Below are positions 42,497-53,511 of a stretch of DNA of 64,000 nucleotides, piece by piece (the first letter of the stretch is position 1; each line of letters begins with the position of its first letter). The position numbers were made by a program, and so were the translations under genes. The notes under the pieces are model-generated. The model worked only from the letters and a program-made list of their open reading frames with translations. It did no database searches and was not told where the DNA came from. The DNA comes from Chloroflexota bacterium. GTDB taxonomy: Bacteria; Chloroflexota; Anaerolineae; Aggregatilineales; Phototrophicaceae. The stretch lies in assembly GCA_026707225.1 (NCBI GenBank), contig JAPOXG010000001.1:161621-225620 (forward strand), written 5' to 3'.

Positions 42497-45433
42497 ATGA
42501 AGAAGATACTTTCGATCGCGGGCAAGGAGCTGAAACTCTATTTCGGCTCGCCAATGGCATTGATCTTCGTCGGCGTGTTCCTGGTGCTGACGCTTTTCGT
42601 CTTTTTCTGGGTCGATTCATTCTTCGCGCGCGGCGTTGCCGATGCGCGGGCGCTGTTTGAGTGGATGCCGCTGCTGATGATCTTGCTGGTCTCGGCGCTG
42701 ACGATGCATCAGTGGAGCCGCGAGGAAGAGAGCGGCAATCTGCAGGTGCTGCTGACGATGCCGGTGCGCCTGAGCGAATTGGTCGCCGGCAAGTTCCTTT
42801 CCGCGCTTGCGCTGGTCGCGCTGTCGCTGGGCTTGACGCTTTTCCTGCCGCTGACGGTGCAGTCCCTGGGCAATCTGGATTGGGGACCGGTCATCGGCGG
42901 TTATCTGGCGGCGCTTTTGCTCGCCTCGAGTTATATCGCTATCGGGCTTTTTGTGTCTTCTCGCACCGACAATCAATTGGTCGCGCTGATCGGGGCGGCT
43001 TTCATTTGCGGGCTGCTGCAGGCGGTTGGCTCGCCCGTCATCACCAACCTGTTCGGCGCGGCCGCCGGCGATCTGCTGCGTCAATTCGGCACAGGCAGCC
43101 GCTTCGAGAGCATCGAGCGCGGCGTTATTGATTTGCGCGATCTGGTCTATTATGTATCGCTCGCCATCTTTTTCCTGGCTTGCAACATGCTTTCGCTGGA
43201 CGGCAAGCGCTGGAGCCGGGGCGCTCACCTGCGCGCGCATCGCCTGAACGGCGGCGTCGGTCTGGCGCTGATCGGGCTGAATCTGCTCATCTTCAACTTG
43301 TTGATCGCGCCGGCGAAAGCCGCTCGGCTCGACTTGACGCAGCATAGCGAATACAGCCTGTCTGATGTCACGAGAAATTTGCTGGCGGGTTTGCAGGAAC
43401 CGCTGCTGGTCCGCGGCTATTTCAGCGAAGAGAGCCATCCGCTGCTTTCGCCCTTGGTCCCGCGCATCCAGGACACGCTGCGCGAATATGAGCTGGCATC
43501 GAATGGCATGCTGAAGCTGGAATTCGTCGATCCGCTGACGGATCCGGACTTGGAGCGGGAGGCGAACCAGATCCATGGCATTCGCCCGACCCCCTTGCAG
43601 ATTAACGATCGCGGCGGATTGTCGCTGGTCAATGTGTACTTTGACGTGCTGATTGCTTATGGCGACCAGAGCGCCGCCCTCAATTTCTCCGAAGTCATCG
43701 AAGTGGTCGATACGCCCCTGGGCTTCGAGGTGCGCCTGCGCAATCTGGAATACGATTTGACGAGCAGTATCCAGCGCGTGGTTTATGGCTTCCAAAGCCT
43801 GGAAGCGGTGCTCGCCTCGCTTGATCAGCCGGCGAAGCTGACGCTGTACCTCTCGCCCGCGACTTTGCCGGGGGCGATGGAGGAGGTTGGCGCGACCATG
43901 CAAGAGGTGACGGCTGAGATCGCCGAAGCCAACCCGGAGGGCGTGGACCTGGTTGTGGTTGACATGTCCGCGCAGGATGTCGGCGTCAGCGCAGGCGAGC
44001 TCTTTGACCGCTATCAGATTCAGGCGGTGCCGACGAGCTTCTTTTCAACCGAGACCTTCTATCTGCATCTGGTTGTCGAGGCCGGCGGCGAGATTCAGGT
44101 GGTTTATCCCTCTGGCGATCTGAGCCGGGCGGAGATACGCAGCGCGATCGAAGCGGCGCTGAAACGGTCGTCTTCCGGTTTCCTGAAGGTGATTGGCTTG
44201 TGGACGCCGCCAGCGCAGACGACCGATCAATTCGGGCAGCAGACGCCAAGCCTGCAGCAGTACGGCATTCTCGAAGGAACGCTGCGCGAATCTTATGAGC
44301 TGCGGCGCGTGACGCTGGAAGACGGGCAGCTGTCAGCCGATGTGGACGCGCTCATTTTGATGTCGCCCCACAGCTTGAGTGATAGGCAGCGCTACGCCAT
44401 TGATCAATACGTCATGCGTGGCGGGTCGCTGGTGGTGGCGGCCGGGCACTATCGGCTGGGCGTTGATCCTTACGCCGGGACGCTGCTGCTCGACCCCAAC
44501 GAAAACGGCGTTGAAGATCTGCTCGAAAGCTACGGCATCATCATTGGCGACAGCTTGGTGATGGACCTCCAGAACGCGCCTTTCCCGATGCAGACGCAGC
44601 GCGATGTCGGCGACATGATTGTTACCGAGATACAGGCGCTGGATTATCCCTTCTTCATCGATGTGCGCCCGAATGGTTTGGATGCCGACAGTCCCGTGGT
44701 CAACAATTTGCCGCTGGCGACCATGAGCTGGGCATCGCCGGTGACAGTAGATGAATCGATCTTGACCGATGCCCGCGTGACGACCTTGATTCGCTCCAGC
44801 GACGCCTCCTGGAAGACGACTGCGGCCGACCCGCAGCCGAACCTGGAGTTATATCCCGAGATCGGCTTTGCCCTGAGCGACGAGCTATCGTCCTTTCCTC
44901 TGGCGGTGGCGGTTGAGGCTTCCTTCAGCAGCTTCTTCGTTGACAAACCATCGCCCTTCGAAAGCGCTGAGGCTGGTGCAGCGGCTGAGCCCGAAGCGGC
45001 CGAAACGGAGCCGATCGGTTTGATCGAACGCTCGCCCGAGGGCACGCGCATTGTCGTTCTCGGCAGTTCTGAATTCGTCAACGACACCGTTTATCAAATT
45101 TCGGCGAACTTCGCCGGCGATCGATTCCTCAGCAATCTGCAGTTGATTGCCAACGCGATTGACTGGTTCAGCGAAGATTTGTCGCTGGCGTCGATTCGCA
45201 GCCGCGGCAGCGTAGCGCGCATCTTGCCCGCCATCAGCCAGGAAGCGCAAGACCGCTGGGTGCTGATCAATTACGCGGTCGCCATCATCGGTCTGATCGC
45301 CATCGCCGTCGTCAGGCAGGTACAGCGCCGGGCGGAGCAGCCGATTGAGCTAGTTCCGCGGACTGGCAATCCCGTGCTGCCTGACGAAGCAAGCGCCGCC
45401 ACAGAGAATAGCCAGGGAGACGCATCATGTTGA
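42497..45433 (+). CDS. Fused ABC-2 permease and GldG-like auxiliary protein
   Basis: A 978-residue fusion. Residues 1-~240 form an ABC-2 permease of the GldF/NosY type with six helices (MKKILSIAGKELKLYFGSPMALIF at the start; WSREEESGNLQVLLTMPVRLSELVAGKF as the coupling loop). A helix near 255-275 leads into a large extracytoplasmic GldG-type domain (LTQHSEYSLSDVTRNLLAGLQEPLLVRGYFSEESHP, from ~280). A further alpha/beta region (DALILMSPHSLSDRQRYAIDQYVMRGGSLVV near 630) belongs to the same ABC-auxiliary family. One more helix, INYAVAIIGLIAIAVV, ends the chain. In Bacteroidota GldF and GldG are separate. The cargo is unknown; lipids or surface polymers are guesses. Confidence 0.85.
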   Translation: MKKILSIAGKELKLYFGSPMALIFVGVFLVLTLFVFFWVDSFFARGVADARALFEWMPLLMILLVSALTMHQWSREEESGNLQVLLTMPVRLSELVAGKFLSALALVALSLGLTLFLPLTVQSLGNLDWGPVIGGYLAALLLASSYIAIGLFVSSRTDNQLVALIGAAFICGLLQAVGSPVITNLFGAAAGDLLRQFGTGSRFESIERGVIDLRDLVYYVSLAIFFLACNMLSLDGKRWSRGAHLRAHRLNGGVGLALIGLNLLIFNLLIAPAKAARLDLTQHSEYSLSDVTRNLLAGLQEPLLVRGYFSEESHPLLSPLVPRIQDTLREYELASNGMLKLEFVDPLTDPDLEREANQIHGIRPTPLQINDRGGLSLVNVYFDVLIAYGDQSAALNFSEVIEVVDTPLGFEVRLRNLEYDLTSSIQRVVYGFQSLEAVLASLDQPAKLTLYLSPATLPGAMEEVGATMQEVTAEIAEANPEGVDLVVVDMSAQDVGVSAGELFDRYQIQAVPTSFFSTETFYLHLVVEAGGEIQVVYPSGDLSRAEIRSAIEAALKRSSSGFLKVIGLWTPPAQTTDQFGQQTPSLQQYGILEGTLRESYELRRVTLEDGQLSADVDALILMSPHSLSDRQRYAIDQYVMRGGSLVVAAGHYRLGVDPYAGTLLLDPNENGVEDLLESYGIIIGDSLVMDLQNAPFPMQTQRDVGDMIVTEIQALDYPFFIDVRPNGLDADSPVVNNLPLATMSWASPVTVDESILTDARVTTLIRSSDASWKTTAADPQPNLELYPEIGFALSDELSSFPLAVAVEASFSSFFVDKPSPFESAEAGAAAEPEAAETEPIGLIERSPEGTRIVVLGSSEFVNDTVYQISANFAGDRFLSNLQLIANAIDWFSEDLSLASIRSRGSVARILPAISQEAQDRWVLINYAVAIIGLIAIAVVRQVQRRAEQPIELVPRTGNPVLPDEASAATENSQGDASC

Positions 45434-46518
45434 GTCGTGGCAATGTTCTGCTGCTCGTCGTTTTGCTTGTTCAGCTTGTTCTGCTGGCGATCTCGGTAGC
45501 GACTTCTTCCGGCGGGCAAGCGCGCCTGGTCCAGCCGATCCTTATCGGCATGAGCGCCGCTGAGATTGACCGACTCGGTTTCAGCGATGACTTGGGAAAC
45601 GAAGTGACGGTCGCGCGAAGCGAAGTTGGCTGGGCGCTTCCTGACGCCGATGATTTCCCGGTCGACAGCGACAAGGTGGAGGGGCTGCTCGAGAAGATCG
45701 CGAGCTTGGATACGCGCAGGCTGGTGGCGACGAATCCGGCGAATTTCACTCGTCTTGAGGTCGACGATGAAGAATTCCGCCGGAAGATACGTCTCGAAAG
45801 TGAAAATGCGAGCGCCGAGCTCATACTTGGCGGCAGCGGCGGCGCCGACGCCGTCTACGTTCGGCGAGCCGGCGAAGACAATGTGTACCTGGGCGTCGGA
45901 CTCAACTCCTGGGAATTCTCCACGCAGATATCGACCTGGGTAGACGCCAGCTACGTCAACGTGGCGCAAGACGATGTGCTGGAGATCAGGGTAGAGAATG
46001 ACGAGGGCCAGTTCACTTTCGTTCGCGATGGCGCTAGTTTGACCTATGCCGGCTTGAGTGAAGACGAGGTCCTGGAAGATACGAAGCTGCCCATCATATT
46101 GCGCAATGCGGCGTCGATCCGTTTGCTGGAGCCGCTTGGGCTCGCCGCGCTGGACGAATATGAACTGGCGCAACCGCGGGTCAGGGTACAGGTGCGTTAC
46201 CGCAAACGCGTCGAAGTGGACGTGCTCGCCGAAGCGGAAGACGCGGGCGAGACGACTGAAAGCGCTGAATCATCGCCCGAGGAAGCAACCGATGGCGCCG
46301 AGCCGGAGTACGCGGAAGAAGCCTATGCCTTGAGCTTCGGCGCGGAATTGGAAGATGGCGTCGTGCTCAAATCTTCTGACGCCGAATACTACGTTCTGGT
46401 GCGCGACACGGTCTTCAAGGCATTTAACGACATCAAGCGGGCTGACCTGGTCAAGGCGCCCGAGGCCGCCGGCGAGGCGGACATGGGCTCTACCCCGGTC
46501 GCCACCCCGATGAACTAG
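45427..46518 (+). CDS. DUF4340-domain exported protein
   Basis: A 363-residue protein anchored by an N-terminal helix (NVLLLVVLLVQLVLLAISVAT) with the rest outside. A DUF4340 repeat pattern follows: GWALPDADDFPVDSDKVEGLLEKIASLDTRRLVATNPANFTRLEVDDEEF, then ILGGSGGADAVYVRRAGEDNVYL. This domain regularly accompanies GldG-like ABC systems. The ATG overlaps the preceding stop by 7 nt. An acidic, Glu/Ala-rich stretch near 275-300 separates the last part (YALSFGAELEDGVVLKSSDAEYYVLV). It completes the three-gene exporter set; the function is unknown. Confidence 0.83.
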   Translation: MLSRGNVLLLVVLLVQLVLLAISVATSSGGQARLVQPILIGMSAAEIDRLGFSDDLGNEVTVARSEVGWALPDADDFPVDSDKVEGLLEKIASLDTRRLVATNPANFTRLEVDDEEFRRKIRLESENASAELILGGSGGADAVYVRRAGEDNVYLGVGLNSWEFSTQISTWVDASYVNVAQDDVLEIRVENDEGQFTFVRDGASLTYAGLSEDEVLEDTKLPIILRNAASIRLLEPLGLAALDEYELAQPRVRVQVRYRKRVEVDVLAEAEDAGETTESAESSPEEATDGAEPEYAEEAYALSFGAELEDGVVLKSSDAEYYVLVRDTVFKAFNDIKRADLVKAPEAAGEADMGSTPVATPMN

Positions 46519-46566
46519 GGGGATCGTCTAAGGCGGCCAAGTGTATAGAGCCACCGGCCAAAGCCC

Positions 46567-46595
46567 TCGTCAATTGACGCGCTCGCTCTTATAAT
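46567..46595 (+). promoter_or_regulatory. Promoter for glyS
   Basis: A perfect TATAAT (46590-46595) with TCGTCA 17 bases upstream. A leader of about 35 nt would precede ATG 46637. The leader is too short for a T-box. Confidence 0.5.
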
Positions 46596-46636
46596 GCAGG
46601 CGAAAATATCCACAGAATCGACAGTCAGGAAGTGGA

Positions 46637-49636
46637 ATGCGAACCCCTCTGACCTTCCAGCAGGTCATCTTAAAGCTGCACGAGTATTGGGCGGCGCAGG
46701 ACTGTTTGATATGGGAGCCCTATAATGTGCAGGTCGGGGCGGGTACGGGCAATCCGGCGACGACCCTGCGCGTGCTGGGACCGGAACCCTGGCGCGTCGC
46801 CTATGTCGAGCCGTCGGTGCGTCCCGATGACGGCCGCTTTGGCGAAAACCCGAACCGCATGCAGAAATATTACCAGTATCAAGTGATTCTGAAGCCGGAT
46901 CCGGGCAATCCGCAGGAGCTTTATCTGGCTTCGCTGGAAGCATTGGGCATCAATCCGCGCGAGCACGACATCCGCTTCGTCGAGGACAACTGGGAGTCGC
47001 CCGCTTTGGGCGCCTGGGGGCTGGGCTGGGAGGTCTGGCTGGACGGGCAGGAGATCACGCAATTCACTTATTTCCAGCAGGCCGGCGGCATGAACCTTGA
47101 TCCCGTCAGCGTGGAGATCACTTACGGCATCGAGCGGATCGTGCTGGCGTTGCAGGGGAAGGAATCGGCTTGGGAAATCGATTGGCTCGACGGCGTCAGT
47201 TATGGCGATGTGATGTTCAGCGACGAAGTCGAGCATTGTCGCTATTACTTTGATGTCGCCGATGTCGATGCCTTGAAGGCGGTCTTCGACACTTACGAGC
47301 GCGAGTGCGCCGGTGCGCTGGAAGGCGATGCGCTGATCGCCGCTTATGATTATGTGCTCAAGTGCAGCCACCTGTTCAACGTGCTGGATACGCGCGGCGC
47401 GATTGGGGTCACCGAGCGGGCGAATTACTTCCGGCGCATGCGCGAGACGACGCGAACAATCGCGCAAGAGTATGTCGCGGGGCGGGAAGCGCTGGGCCAT
47501 CCGCTGATGAAGATGAGCGATAGATGGCGCGGCGCGGCGGCGCAGGTGGCCGGGGAGATGCCCGAACCGCCGACTGAAGCGGCTGATGTGCTGATCGAAA
47601 TCGGCGTCGAGGAGATGCCGGCTGACGATGTGGCGGTTGCGATGGCGATGGCCCAAGCGTCTGCGCCCGACTTGTTCAGTGAATTGCGTTTGGATCATGA
47701 CGGGCTTGAGTTGTTCACAACGCCTCGCCGTATCGTCATAAGGGCGCGTCAGGTTTTACCTTGGCAGGCGGATGAAGAATTCATCGCCAAGGGACCGCCG
47801 GCCGACCGCGCTTTTGACGCCGACGGCAATCCCACGCGGGCGGCGCAGGGATTCGCTCGCGGCAAGGGCGTCGCCGTCGCAGACCTGCGGATTCAAGATA
47901 TGGATGGCGGCCGCTATGTTGCGGCAGTCGTGCGAAAGGTTGGCCGGCCAGCGACCGAAGCGCTGTCGGAAGCGCTACCAGATTTCTTAGCCGGCTTAAA
48001 GTTCGGCAAGTCGATGCGCTGGAACGAGAGCGGCGTCGCCTTTTCGCGTCCGATCCGCTGGATTGTGGCGCTATTTGGCGAGACAGTCATTCCTTTTGAG
48101 TACGCCGGCATCGCGAGCGGGAATGTGACGCGTGGCTTGCGGCCGCGTGGATCGCCAGCGTTCGCCTTGCGTGACGCGGCTCACTTTGCCGCAGTATGTG
48201 AAGAGCAGGGGATCGCGCTGGATGTCAAGCAGCGGCAGGCCGACATTCTGCGTCAGGTCCGTGCTTTGTCTTCCGAAGTTGACGGAAACCCGCTGGCTGA
48301 TGATAATTTGCTGGCTGAAGCGGCCAATCTCGTCGAAGCGCCGATCGCTTTTCGCGGGCAATTTGACCAAAGCTTTCTTGCCTTGCCGCGTGATGTGCTG
48401 GTCACGGTCATGCGCAAGCATCAACGATACTTCGCGCTGGAAGACAAACAGGGGCGACTGATGAATTATTTCATCGGCGTCCGCAACGGCGACAGCCAAC
48501 ATCTTGATCAGGTGATTCGCGGCAACCAGCAGGTCATTCGAGCGCGCTTTTCCGATGCGCGGTTCTTCTATGGGGGAGATGTCATAAAGCCGCTGAAAGA
48601 TTATCTGCCGCGCCTGGACACGTTGACCTTTCAGGCGGAGCTGGGCTCAATGCGCGAGAAGAACGACCGCGTGGCGAAATCCGTCGCCGGATTGGGCGCG
48701 CTGCTGGGATATGACGAAGCGGTCATTGATATTGCCGAATGCGCAGCCGCCATCGCCAAAGCCGATTTGGCGACCAGTATGGTGGTGGAGATGACATCGC
48801 TGCAGGGCGTGATGGGGCGCGAGTACGCGCTGCGAGAAGGCGCTGACGCCGCCGTCGCCCAGGCGATATTCGAGCATTGGCTGCCGCGCGGCGCCGGCGA
48901 CATTCTGCCGGCGAGCGATGCCGGGCGTCTATTGGCGATTGCCGACAAGCTGGACAGCTTGGTGGGTTTGTTCGCGGTGGGCTTGGCGCCGAAGTCCACC
49001 TCCGACCCATACGGTCTGCGGCGCAATGCACTGGGCATCATTCAGATTCTGTTAGACCAGTCCATTTCGGTTGACCTGCGCAAGCTGATCGCGCGCGTTG
49101 CTGAGGGGCAGCCGCTGGCCGTGGACGGGCAAGTCAAGAGGCAACTCGTCGACTTCCTGCGCGGTCGCCTCGATAATCTCTTGAGCGAAACTTCCGCGTT
49201 TCGCCGCGATGTCATCAAGGCGGTCTTGTGCGAGCAGGCGCATGACCCGGCCCGCGCAAAGCAAGGCGTCCGCGAATTGGCTGCCTGGGTCAAGCGCGAG
49301 GATTGGGAAGCGCTGCTAGACTCCTTGGCCCGCTGCGCGCGCATCACGCGAGGCGAGGATGCGCAGGAGTTTGCGCCTGATTTGTTGCGAGAGGAACAGG
49401 AGAAATCGCTGTTCGCGAGTTATCAAGCAGCGTCATCCGGTCTATGCGCGGACGCCAACATCGATCGTTTCCTCAGCGCTTTCGCAACCATGGTCCCGGC
49501 GGTAACCGCTTTTTTCGACAACGTGCTGGTCCATGCGGACGATATCGCGCTGCGCAACAACCGAATTGCGCTCCTGCAGCGAATCGCGGGCTTGCAGAAA
49601 GGCAGAGCCGACTTGAGCCAGCTGGAGAATTTCTAA
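46637..49636 (+). CDS. glyS: Glycyl-tRNA synthetase, alpha and beta subunits fused
   Basis: A 999-residue protein joining both subunits of the bacterial alpha2beta2 enzyme. Residues 1-~290 are the catalytic alpha part: [69 protein letters not shown] and [24 protein letters not shown]. After a short linker (~300-315) the beta part begins with [15 protein letters not shown] and runs through [22 protein letters not shown] and the C-terminal DALR-type anticodon-binding region. Separate glyQ and glyS genes are the norm; fused forms occur in chlamydiae and a few other groups. Start ATG 46637 follows AGGAAG. Confidence 0.95.
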   Translation: MRTPLTFQQVILKLHEYWAAQDCLIWEPYNVQVGAGTGNPATTLRVLGPEPWRVAYVEPSVRPDDGRFGENPNRMQKYYQYQVILKPDPGNPQELYLASLEALGINPREHDIRFVEDNWESPALGAWGLGWEVWLDGQEITQFTYFQQAGGMNLDPVSVEITYGIERIVLALQGKESAWEIDWLDGVSYGDVMFSDEVEHCRYYFDVADVDALKAVFDTYERECAGALEGDALIAAYDYVLKCSHLFNVLDTRGAIGVTERANYFRRMRETTRTIAQEYVAGREALGHPLMKMSDRWRGAAAQVAGEMPEPPTEAADVLIEIGVEEMPADDVAVAMAMAQASAPDLFSELRLDHDGLELFTTPRRIVIRARQVLPWQADEEFIAKGPPADRAFDADGNPTRAAQGFARGKGVAVADLRIQDMDGGRYVAAVVRKVGRPATEALSEALPDFLAGLKFGKSMRWNESGVAFSRPIRWIVALFGETVIPFEYAGIASGNVTRGLRPRGSPAFALRDAAHFAAVCEEQGIALDVKQRQADILRQVRALSSEVDGNPLADDNLLAEAANLVEAPIAFRGQFDQSFLALPRDVLVTVMRKHQRYFALEDKQGRLMNYFIGVRNGDSQHLDQVIRGNQQVIRARFSDARFFYGGDVIKPLKDYLPRLDTLTFQAELGSMREKNDRVAKSVAGLGALLGYDEAVIDIAECAAAIAKADLATSMVVEMTSLQGVMGREYALREGADAAVAQAIFEHWLPRGAGDILPASDAGRLLAIADKLDSLVGLFAVGLAPKSTSDPYGLRRNALGIIQILLDQSISVDLRKLIARVAEGQPLAVDGQVKRQLVDFLRGRLDNLLSETSAFRRDVIKAVLCEQAHDPARAKQGVRELAAWVKREDWEALLDSLARCARITRGEDAQEFAPDLLREEQEKSLFASYQAASSGLCADANIDRFLSAFATMVPAVTAFFDNVLVHADDIALRNNRIALLQRIAGLQKGRADLSQLENF

Positions 49637-49791
49637 CTGGGCTCAGATCCGCGGCCGGTTTCCGTAAACGCGAAGATCTTGACGCCGAATTGCCGGCAAA
49701 TTCATCCAAGGTTGTAGTCAACTTTTGCGGGTCGCTTGGCTACACATCTTTCAATGCGACCCAGTTTATGGCGCAAGCGCCTTGTCGTCTC

Positions 49792-49797
49792 TATAAT
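49792..49797 (+). promoter_or_regulatory. -10 element for dnaG-rpoD
   Basis: A perfect TATAAT, 30 nt before the dnaG ATG. I see no good -35 at the right distance (TTATGG is at 20 bases). Confidence 0.4.
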
Positions 49798-49827
49798 TGA
49801 TGCTCAATCTCATCGGGGAGCTCTGTC

Positions 49828-51897
49828 ATGTCCGTGACGGATGAGATCAAGTCTCGCATTGACCTGGTCAGCTATGTGCAGCGGCAGGTGCCCGGCTTAA
49901 AAAAGGCGGGGCGCAATCACAAGGCTTGCTGTCCTTTCCACAACGAGAAGACCCCTTCTTTCATCGTCAATCCTGAGCGACAGACCTGGCACTGCTTCGG
50001 CGCTTGCTCGGAAGGCGGCGACCTCTTCACCTTTGCCCAGAAAATCCATGGCTGGGAGTTCAAGGAGGCGCTGCGCGAATTGGCGGCGGAAGCGGGAATT
50101 GCATTGCGGGCGCAGACGCCGGAACAAAAGAGCGCAAGCGATCGGCGCGACGCGCTGCGCGGCATGGTCAATGCGGCGGCGGATCTGTATCAAGATCGAC
50201 TGCAAGCCGGCGACGCATTGGCGGTGCGCCGATACCTAACTGAATCGCGCGGCTTAAACGATGAAACCGTTCGAATCTTTCAGTTGGGATACGCGCCCGA
50301 TAGCTGGGATTGGCTGCTTCTTTCGCTGCGCCGCCTCGGTTATAGCGATGAAGACATCGTTGAAGTCGGCTTGGCTGTGCGCAGCGACAAGGGGCGCGTC
50401 TATGATCGCTTCCGCAATCGCTTGATGATTCCGATCCGTGATGAGCGCGGGCGGGTTGTCGGTTTTGGCGGTCGCGCGCTTGGCCAAGACGAAAGCGCCA
50501 AGTACATCAATTCGCCGCAATCAGCGCTGTTCGACAAGAGCGGCCTGCTCTTCGGCCTGGATATGGGCAAAGGCGCCATTCGCGAAAGTGGAACGGCGGT
50601 GATTGTCGAAGGCTACCTGGATGTCATTCAAGCGCATCAGGCGGGCTATCTCAATGTAGTGGCGCAGATGGGCACGGCGATGACCGAGAGGCAAATTGGG
50701 CTTGTCGCGCCTCGCTTCGCCGGCAAGATTGTCATGGCGCTGGATGCGGATGAGGCGGGGCAAAACGCCGCTCGCCGCAGCCTCGAAGTGGCGCGCCAGG
50801 CATTATCCCGGGATTACGCGGGCCGGCTTTCGGTCGACTTGCGCATCTTGCAGGCGCCGGCGGGCAAGGATCCGGATGACTTTCTGCGCCAATCACCGGC
50901 GGCTTGGGATTCGTTGGTGGCCGGCGCGCAGGCTGTTGCCGACTATGTGATAGATGCCGAGACCGCCGCGCTGCCGGATGACTCGAGCATGCACGAGCGA
51001 GAGGCGGTGGCGCTGCGGGTATTGCCTATCTTGACGGCCTCCGAAAGCAATCTCTACCAACAGGAAAATGTGCAGAAGCTGTCGCGGCGTCTTCGCATCA
51101 GCGAACGTGATTTGCTGGCTTGGGCGCGGGACAAGCTTCCAGCCGAACATTCGGCGCCGCCGCCAATGGAAGACCTGCCGCCGGCATATTGGCAGGACAA
51201 CCAGATCCCGTACCCGGGGGAAGCGAGCGAATTGAGCGCGTTCGCCGGCAGCGCTGAGCCAGCCCCCGCTATCGGCTCAGGCCTGAAACGCGCGCTCGAG
51301 CCATATTGCCTGGGTCTGCTGCTCAGAGACCCAAATTTGCTCTATCTGGTCAATCGCAAACTGAGAGAGCTGGCTGGCGATGACGATGATCTCTTGCGGG
51401 GACCGCTCTGCGCGCTGGGCGTCGATGATTTCACCGAAAGCCAATATCGAATGCTGATGGCGCATTTGCAGGAATCCATGGCGCAAGACGAACGCGAGCC
51501 GCTGGAGCATCTCGAGTCTATGGTTGGCGCAGATCTCCAACTGGAATACCAGGCGCTGCTACTTGAGGCGCCAGAGGCGGTCGCTCGGTCGATCAGGCGA
51601 AACTTTCAGGTGGACTTGAACGATATCTTCAGAAGGCGCCCGTCTCGGACCGGTCCAAGATCCAGCGAGCGCGACGAGCTGATCAGCCGCGCCTTGCAGC
51701 TTCGACTGACGCGCCTGGAATACGAACGCGTGGAGTTGCAATATCTGCAGGAAGAAGCGCAATCCAGCGTCGAGGTCGATCAGCAGCAGACCGAGCAGTT
51801 GAATGCGAAGATCATGCTTTCGATGAAAGCAAAAGCGCGTATCAACCGAGCGGTCAGCCGATATTCACACTCATTGCAGCAGTCGTCAATTTCATAG
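49828..51897 (+). CDS. dnaG: DNA primase
   Basis: A 689-residue replicative primase making RNA primers on the lagging strand. The CHC2 zinc module holds C35/H38 (CPFHNEKTPSF) and C56/C60 (CFGACSEGGD), so the second Cys pair is CxxxC instead of the usual CxxC. The RNA-polymerase domain has GRVVGFGGRAL and the TOPRIM Glu/Asp sites in VIVEGYLDVI and VMALDADEAGQNAA. The C-terminal ~150 residues are the helicase-binding part, ending in a long helix rich in Glu and Gln. Start ATG 49828 after GGGGAG. rpoD follows after 15 nt, the classic macromolecular-synthesis operon without rpsU. Confidence 0.96.
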   Translation: MSVTDEIKSRIDLVSYVQRQVPGLKKAGRNHKACCPFHNEKTPSFIVNPERQTWHCFGACSEGGDLFTFAQKIHGWEFKEALRELAAEAGIALRAQTPEQKSASDRRDALRGMVNAAADLYQDRLQAGDALAVRRYLTESRGLNDETVRIFQLGYAPDSWDWLLLSLRRLGYSDEDIVEVGLAVRSDKGRVYDRFRNRLMIPIRDERGRVVGFGGRALGQDESAKYINSPQSALFDKSGLLFGLDMGKGAIRESGTAVIVEGYLDVIQAHQAGYLNVVAQMGTAMTERQIGLVAPRFAGKIVMALDADEAGQNAARRSLEVARQALSRDYAGRLSVDLRILQAPAGKDPDDFLRQSPAAWDSLVAGAQAVADYVIDAETAALPDDSSMHEREAVALRVLPILTASESNLYQQENVQKLSRRLRISERDLLAWARDKLPAEHSAPPPMEDLPPAYWQDNQIPYPGEASELSAFAGSAEPAPAIGSGLKRALEPYCLGLLLRDPNLLYLVNRKLRELAGDDDDLLRGPLCALGVDDFTESQYRMLMAHLQESMAQDEREPLEHLESMVGADLQLEYQALLLEAPEAVARSIRRNFQVDLNDIFRRRPSRTGPRSSERDELISRALQLRLTRLEYERVELQYLQEEAQSSVEVDQQQTEQLNAKIMLSMKAKARINRAVSRYSHSLQQSSIS

Positions 51898-51912
51898 GCG
51901 GGAGTCATCAAC

Positions 51913-53481
51913 ATGAACATGGATAGCGGAAAGCGAAGCGGCGCGTACGTTGACTATGATGATGAGGACGAAAACGAAGCGACCGGCGCTGATAGTGCGC
52001 GGCGCGGCCGCTATGAGTCCTCCGAATTTGACACCGGCGAGCTCGACAAAGATGATGCGTCGTCCGAAGTGATTGACAGCCTGCCCCTTTCTGACGATCC
52101 AGTAAAGATGTACTTGAAAGAGATTGGCCAGGTTCCTTTACTCGACAGCAATCGGGAAATGTGGCTAAGCACGCAGATTGCTTCTGAGCGCCATCTGGAA
52201 GCGCTGCGCGACGAGTTAATGAGTTTCGAAAATGGCTCCTCGGAGTCGCGCGAGCCAGACTTTCTTGATGTCGAGCGATTCGCCTATAGGCGGCTGCGCG
52301 AAGACTGGGCGAAGCTGCAAGCCAGCGCGGAAGAACGCGAAGTGGATGCGCCGGATTTATTCAAGGTGTTGGCCGAAGTGCAGGAGACGGTGAACGATTG
52401 GGATCGCGACGCGGACTCGTATATACGCAGCTATCTCAATCAGCGTAATTGGGGCCGTGACGACGATTGGACGACGCACGCGCAAGCCTTTTTCACCGTG
52501 ATTCACGCGCTGTTTCTCTTTCCGTTTGAGCACCATAAGCAGATGCAGCGGTATTACCGCCGCGCTCATGAGCTGCCTTCTTTGCAGGAATTCGATGGCT
52601 GGATCGAAGACACGATCGATCCCATTAGCCTGGCGAAGCAGCAGCAGGAGCAAGTTGAGCAGCACGCCGCCCAGGCATCGGAAGACCTGACGCGGGCGAA
52701 CTTACGGCTGGTCGTCAGCGTTGCCAAACGCTATATGGGGCGGGGCATCAGCTTCCTTGATCTGATACAGGAAGGCAACATCGGTTTGCTGCGGGCGGTC
52801 AACAAGTTTGATCACACCAAAGGTTACAAATTCAGCACTTATGCCACTTGGTGGATACGGCAGGCGATCAGCCGCGCCATCGCCGATCAAGCGCGCACCA
52901 TTCGTATTCCGGTTCACATGGTCGAGACGATCAACCGCATGATGCGCGTCCAGCGCGACCTGATTCAAAAGCTGGGCGCTGACCCAATCACCGAGCAGAT
53001 CGCCCTGGAAATGGACTTCCTGAATGATGAAGACCGCAATCGTATCAAGCAGCATCATAGCGACGGCACCACGTTGGAATCGGGCTTGAATCGAAAGCTG
53101 CGGCGCGCCTCGCAAAAGGTGCGCAAGATTATGCGCATCAGCCAGGAACCCATGAGCCTTGACATGCCGGTCGGTCAAGAGGACAGCAGCATGTTGGGCG
53201 ATTTCATACCGGACGATAACATACTGGGGCCGGTCGACGCGGCCGGGCGGCAACTGCTCAAAGATCAGATCCGCTCGGCTTTGGGTGTGCTGAGCGAGCG
53301 CGAGCGCCAGGTGTTGGAGATGCGCTTCGGCCTTGTGGACGGGCACGATAACACGCTGGAGGAAGTCGGGCAATTCTTCGGGGTGACGCGCGAGCGCATT
53401 CGTCAGATCGAATCGAAGGCTTTGCGCAAATTGCGCCATCCCACGCGTTCTCGCGAACTGCGCGATTATCTGGGCGTGTAG
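51913..53481 (+). CDS. rpoD: Primary RNA polymerase sigma factor (sigma70)
   Basis: A 522-residue group 1 sigma factor. A short acidic N-terminus replaces a full region 1.1. Region 1.2 starts at [18 protein letters not shown] nonconserved insert of about 150 residues lies before region 2, which reads [61 protein letters not shown], including the -10 recognition helix. Region 4 ends the protein with [29 protein letters not shown], the -35 helix-turn-helix. The match of regions 2.4 and 4.2 to the standard type fits the TTGACA/TATAAT promoters seen in the window. ATG 51913, with GGGAG upstream. Confidence 0.96.
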   Translation: MNMDSGKRSGAYVDYDDEDENEATGADSARRGRYESSEFDTGELDKDDASSEVIDSLPLSDDPVKMYLKEIGQVPLLDSNREMWLSTQIASERHLEALRDELMSFENGSSESREPDFLDVERFAYRRLREDWAKLQASAEEREVDAPDLFKVLAEVQETVNDWDRDADSYIRSYLNQRNWGRDDDWTTHAQAFFTVIHALFLFPFEHHKQMQRYYRRAHELPSLQEFDGWIEDTIDPISLAKQQQEQVEQHAAQASEDLTRANLRLVVSVAKRYMGRGISFLDLIQEGNIGLLRAVNKFDHTKGYKFSTYATWWIRQAISRAIADQARTIRIPVHMVETINRMMRVQRDLIQKLGADPITEQIALEMDFLNDEDRNRIKQHHSDGTTLESGLNRKLRRASQKVRKIMRISQEPMSLDMPVGQEDSSMLGDFIPDDNILGPVDAAGRQLLKDQIRSALGVLSERERQVLEMRFGLVDGHDNTLEEVGQFFGVTRERIRQIESKALRKLRHPTRSRELRDYLGV

Positions 53482-53511
53482 CCGCTCGCCCAGCCCCTAT
53501 TATAGCAGCGG

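Noticed and set aside
46574..46595. TTGACG directly before TATAAT upstream of glyS as a promoter pair
   Set aside because: The spacing is only 10 bases. TCGTCA at 17 bases is the better -35.
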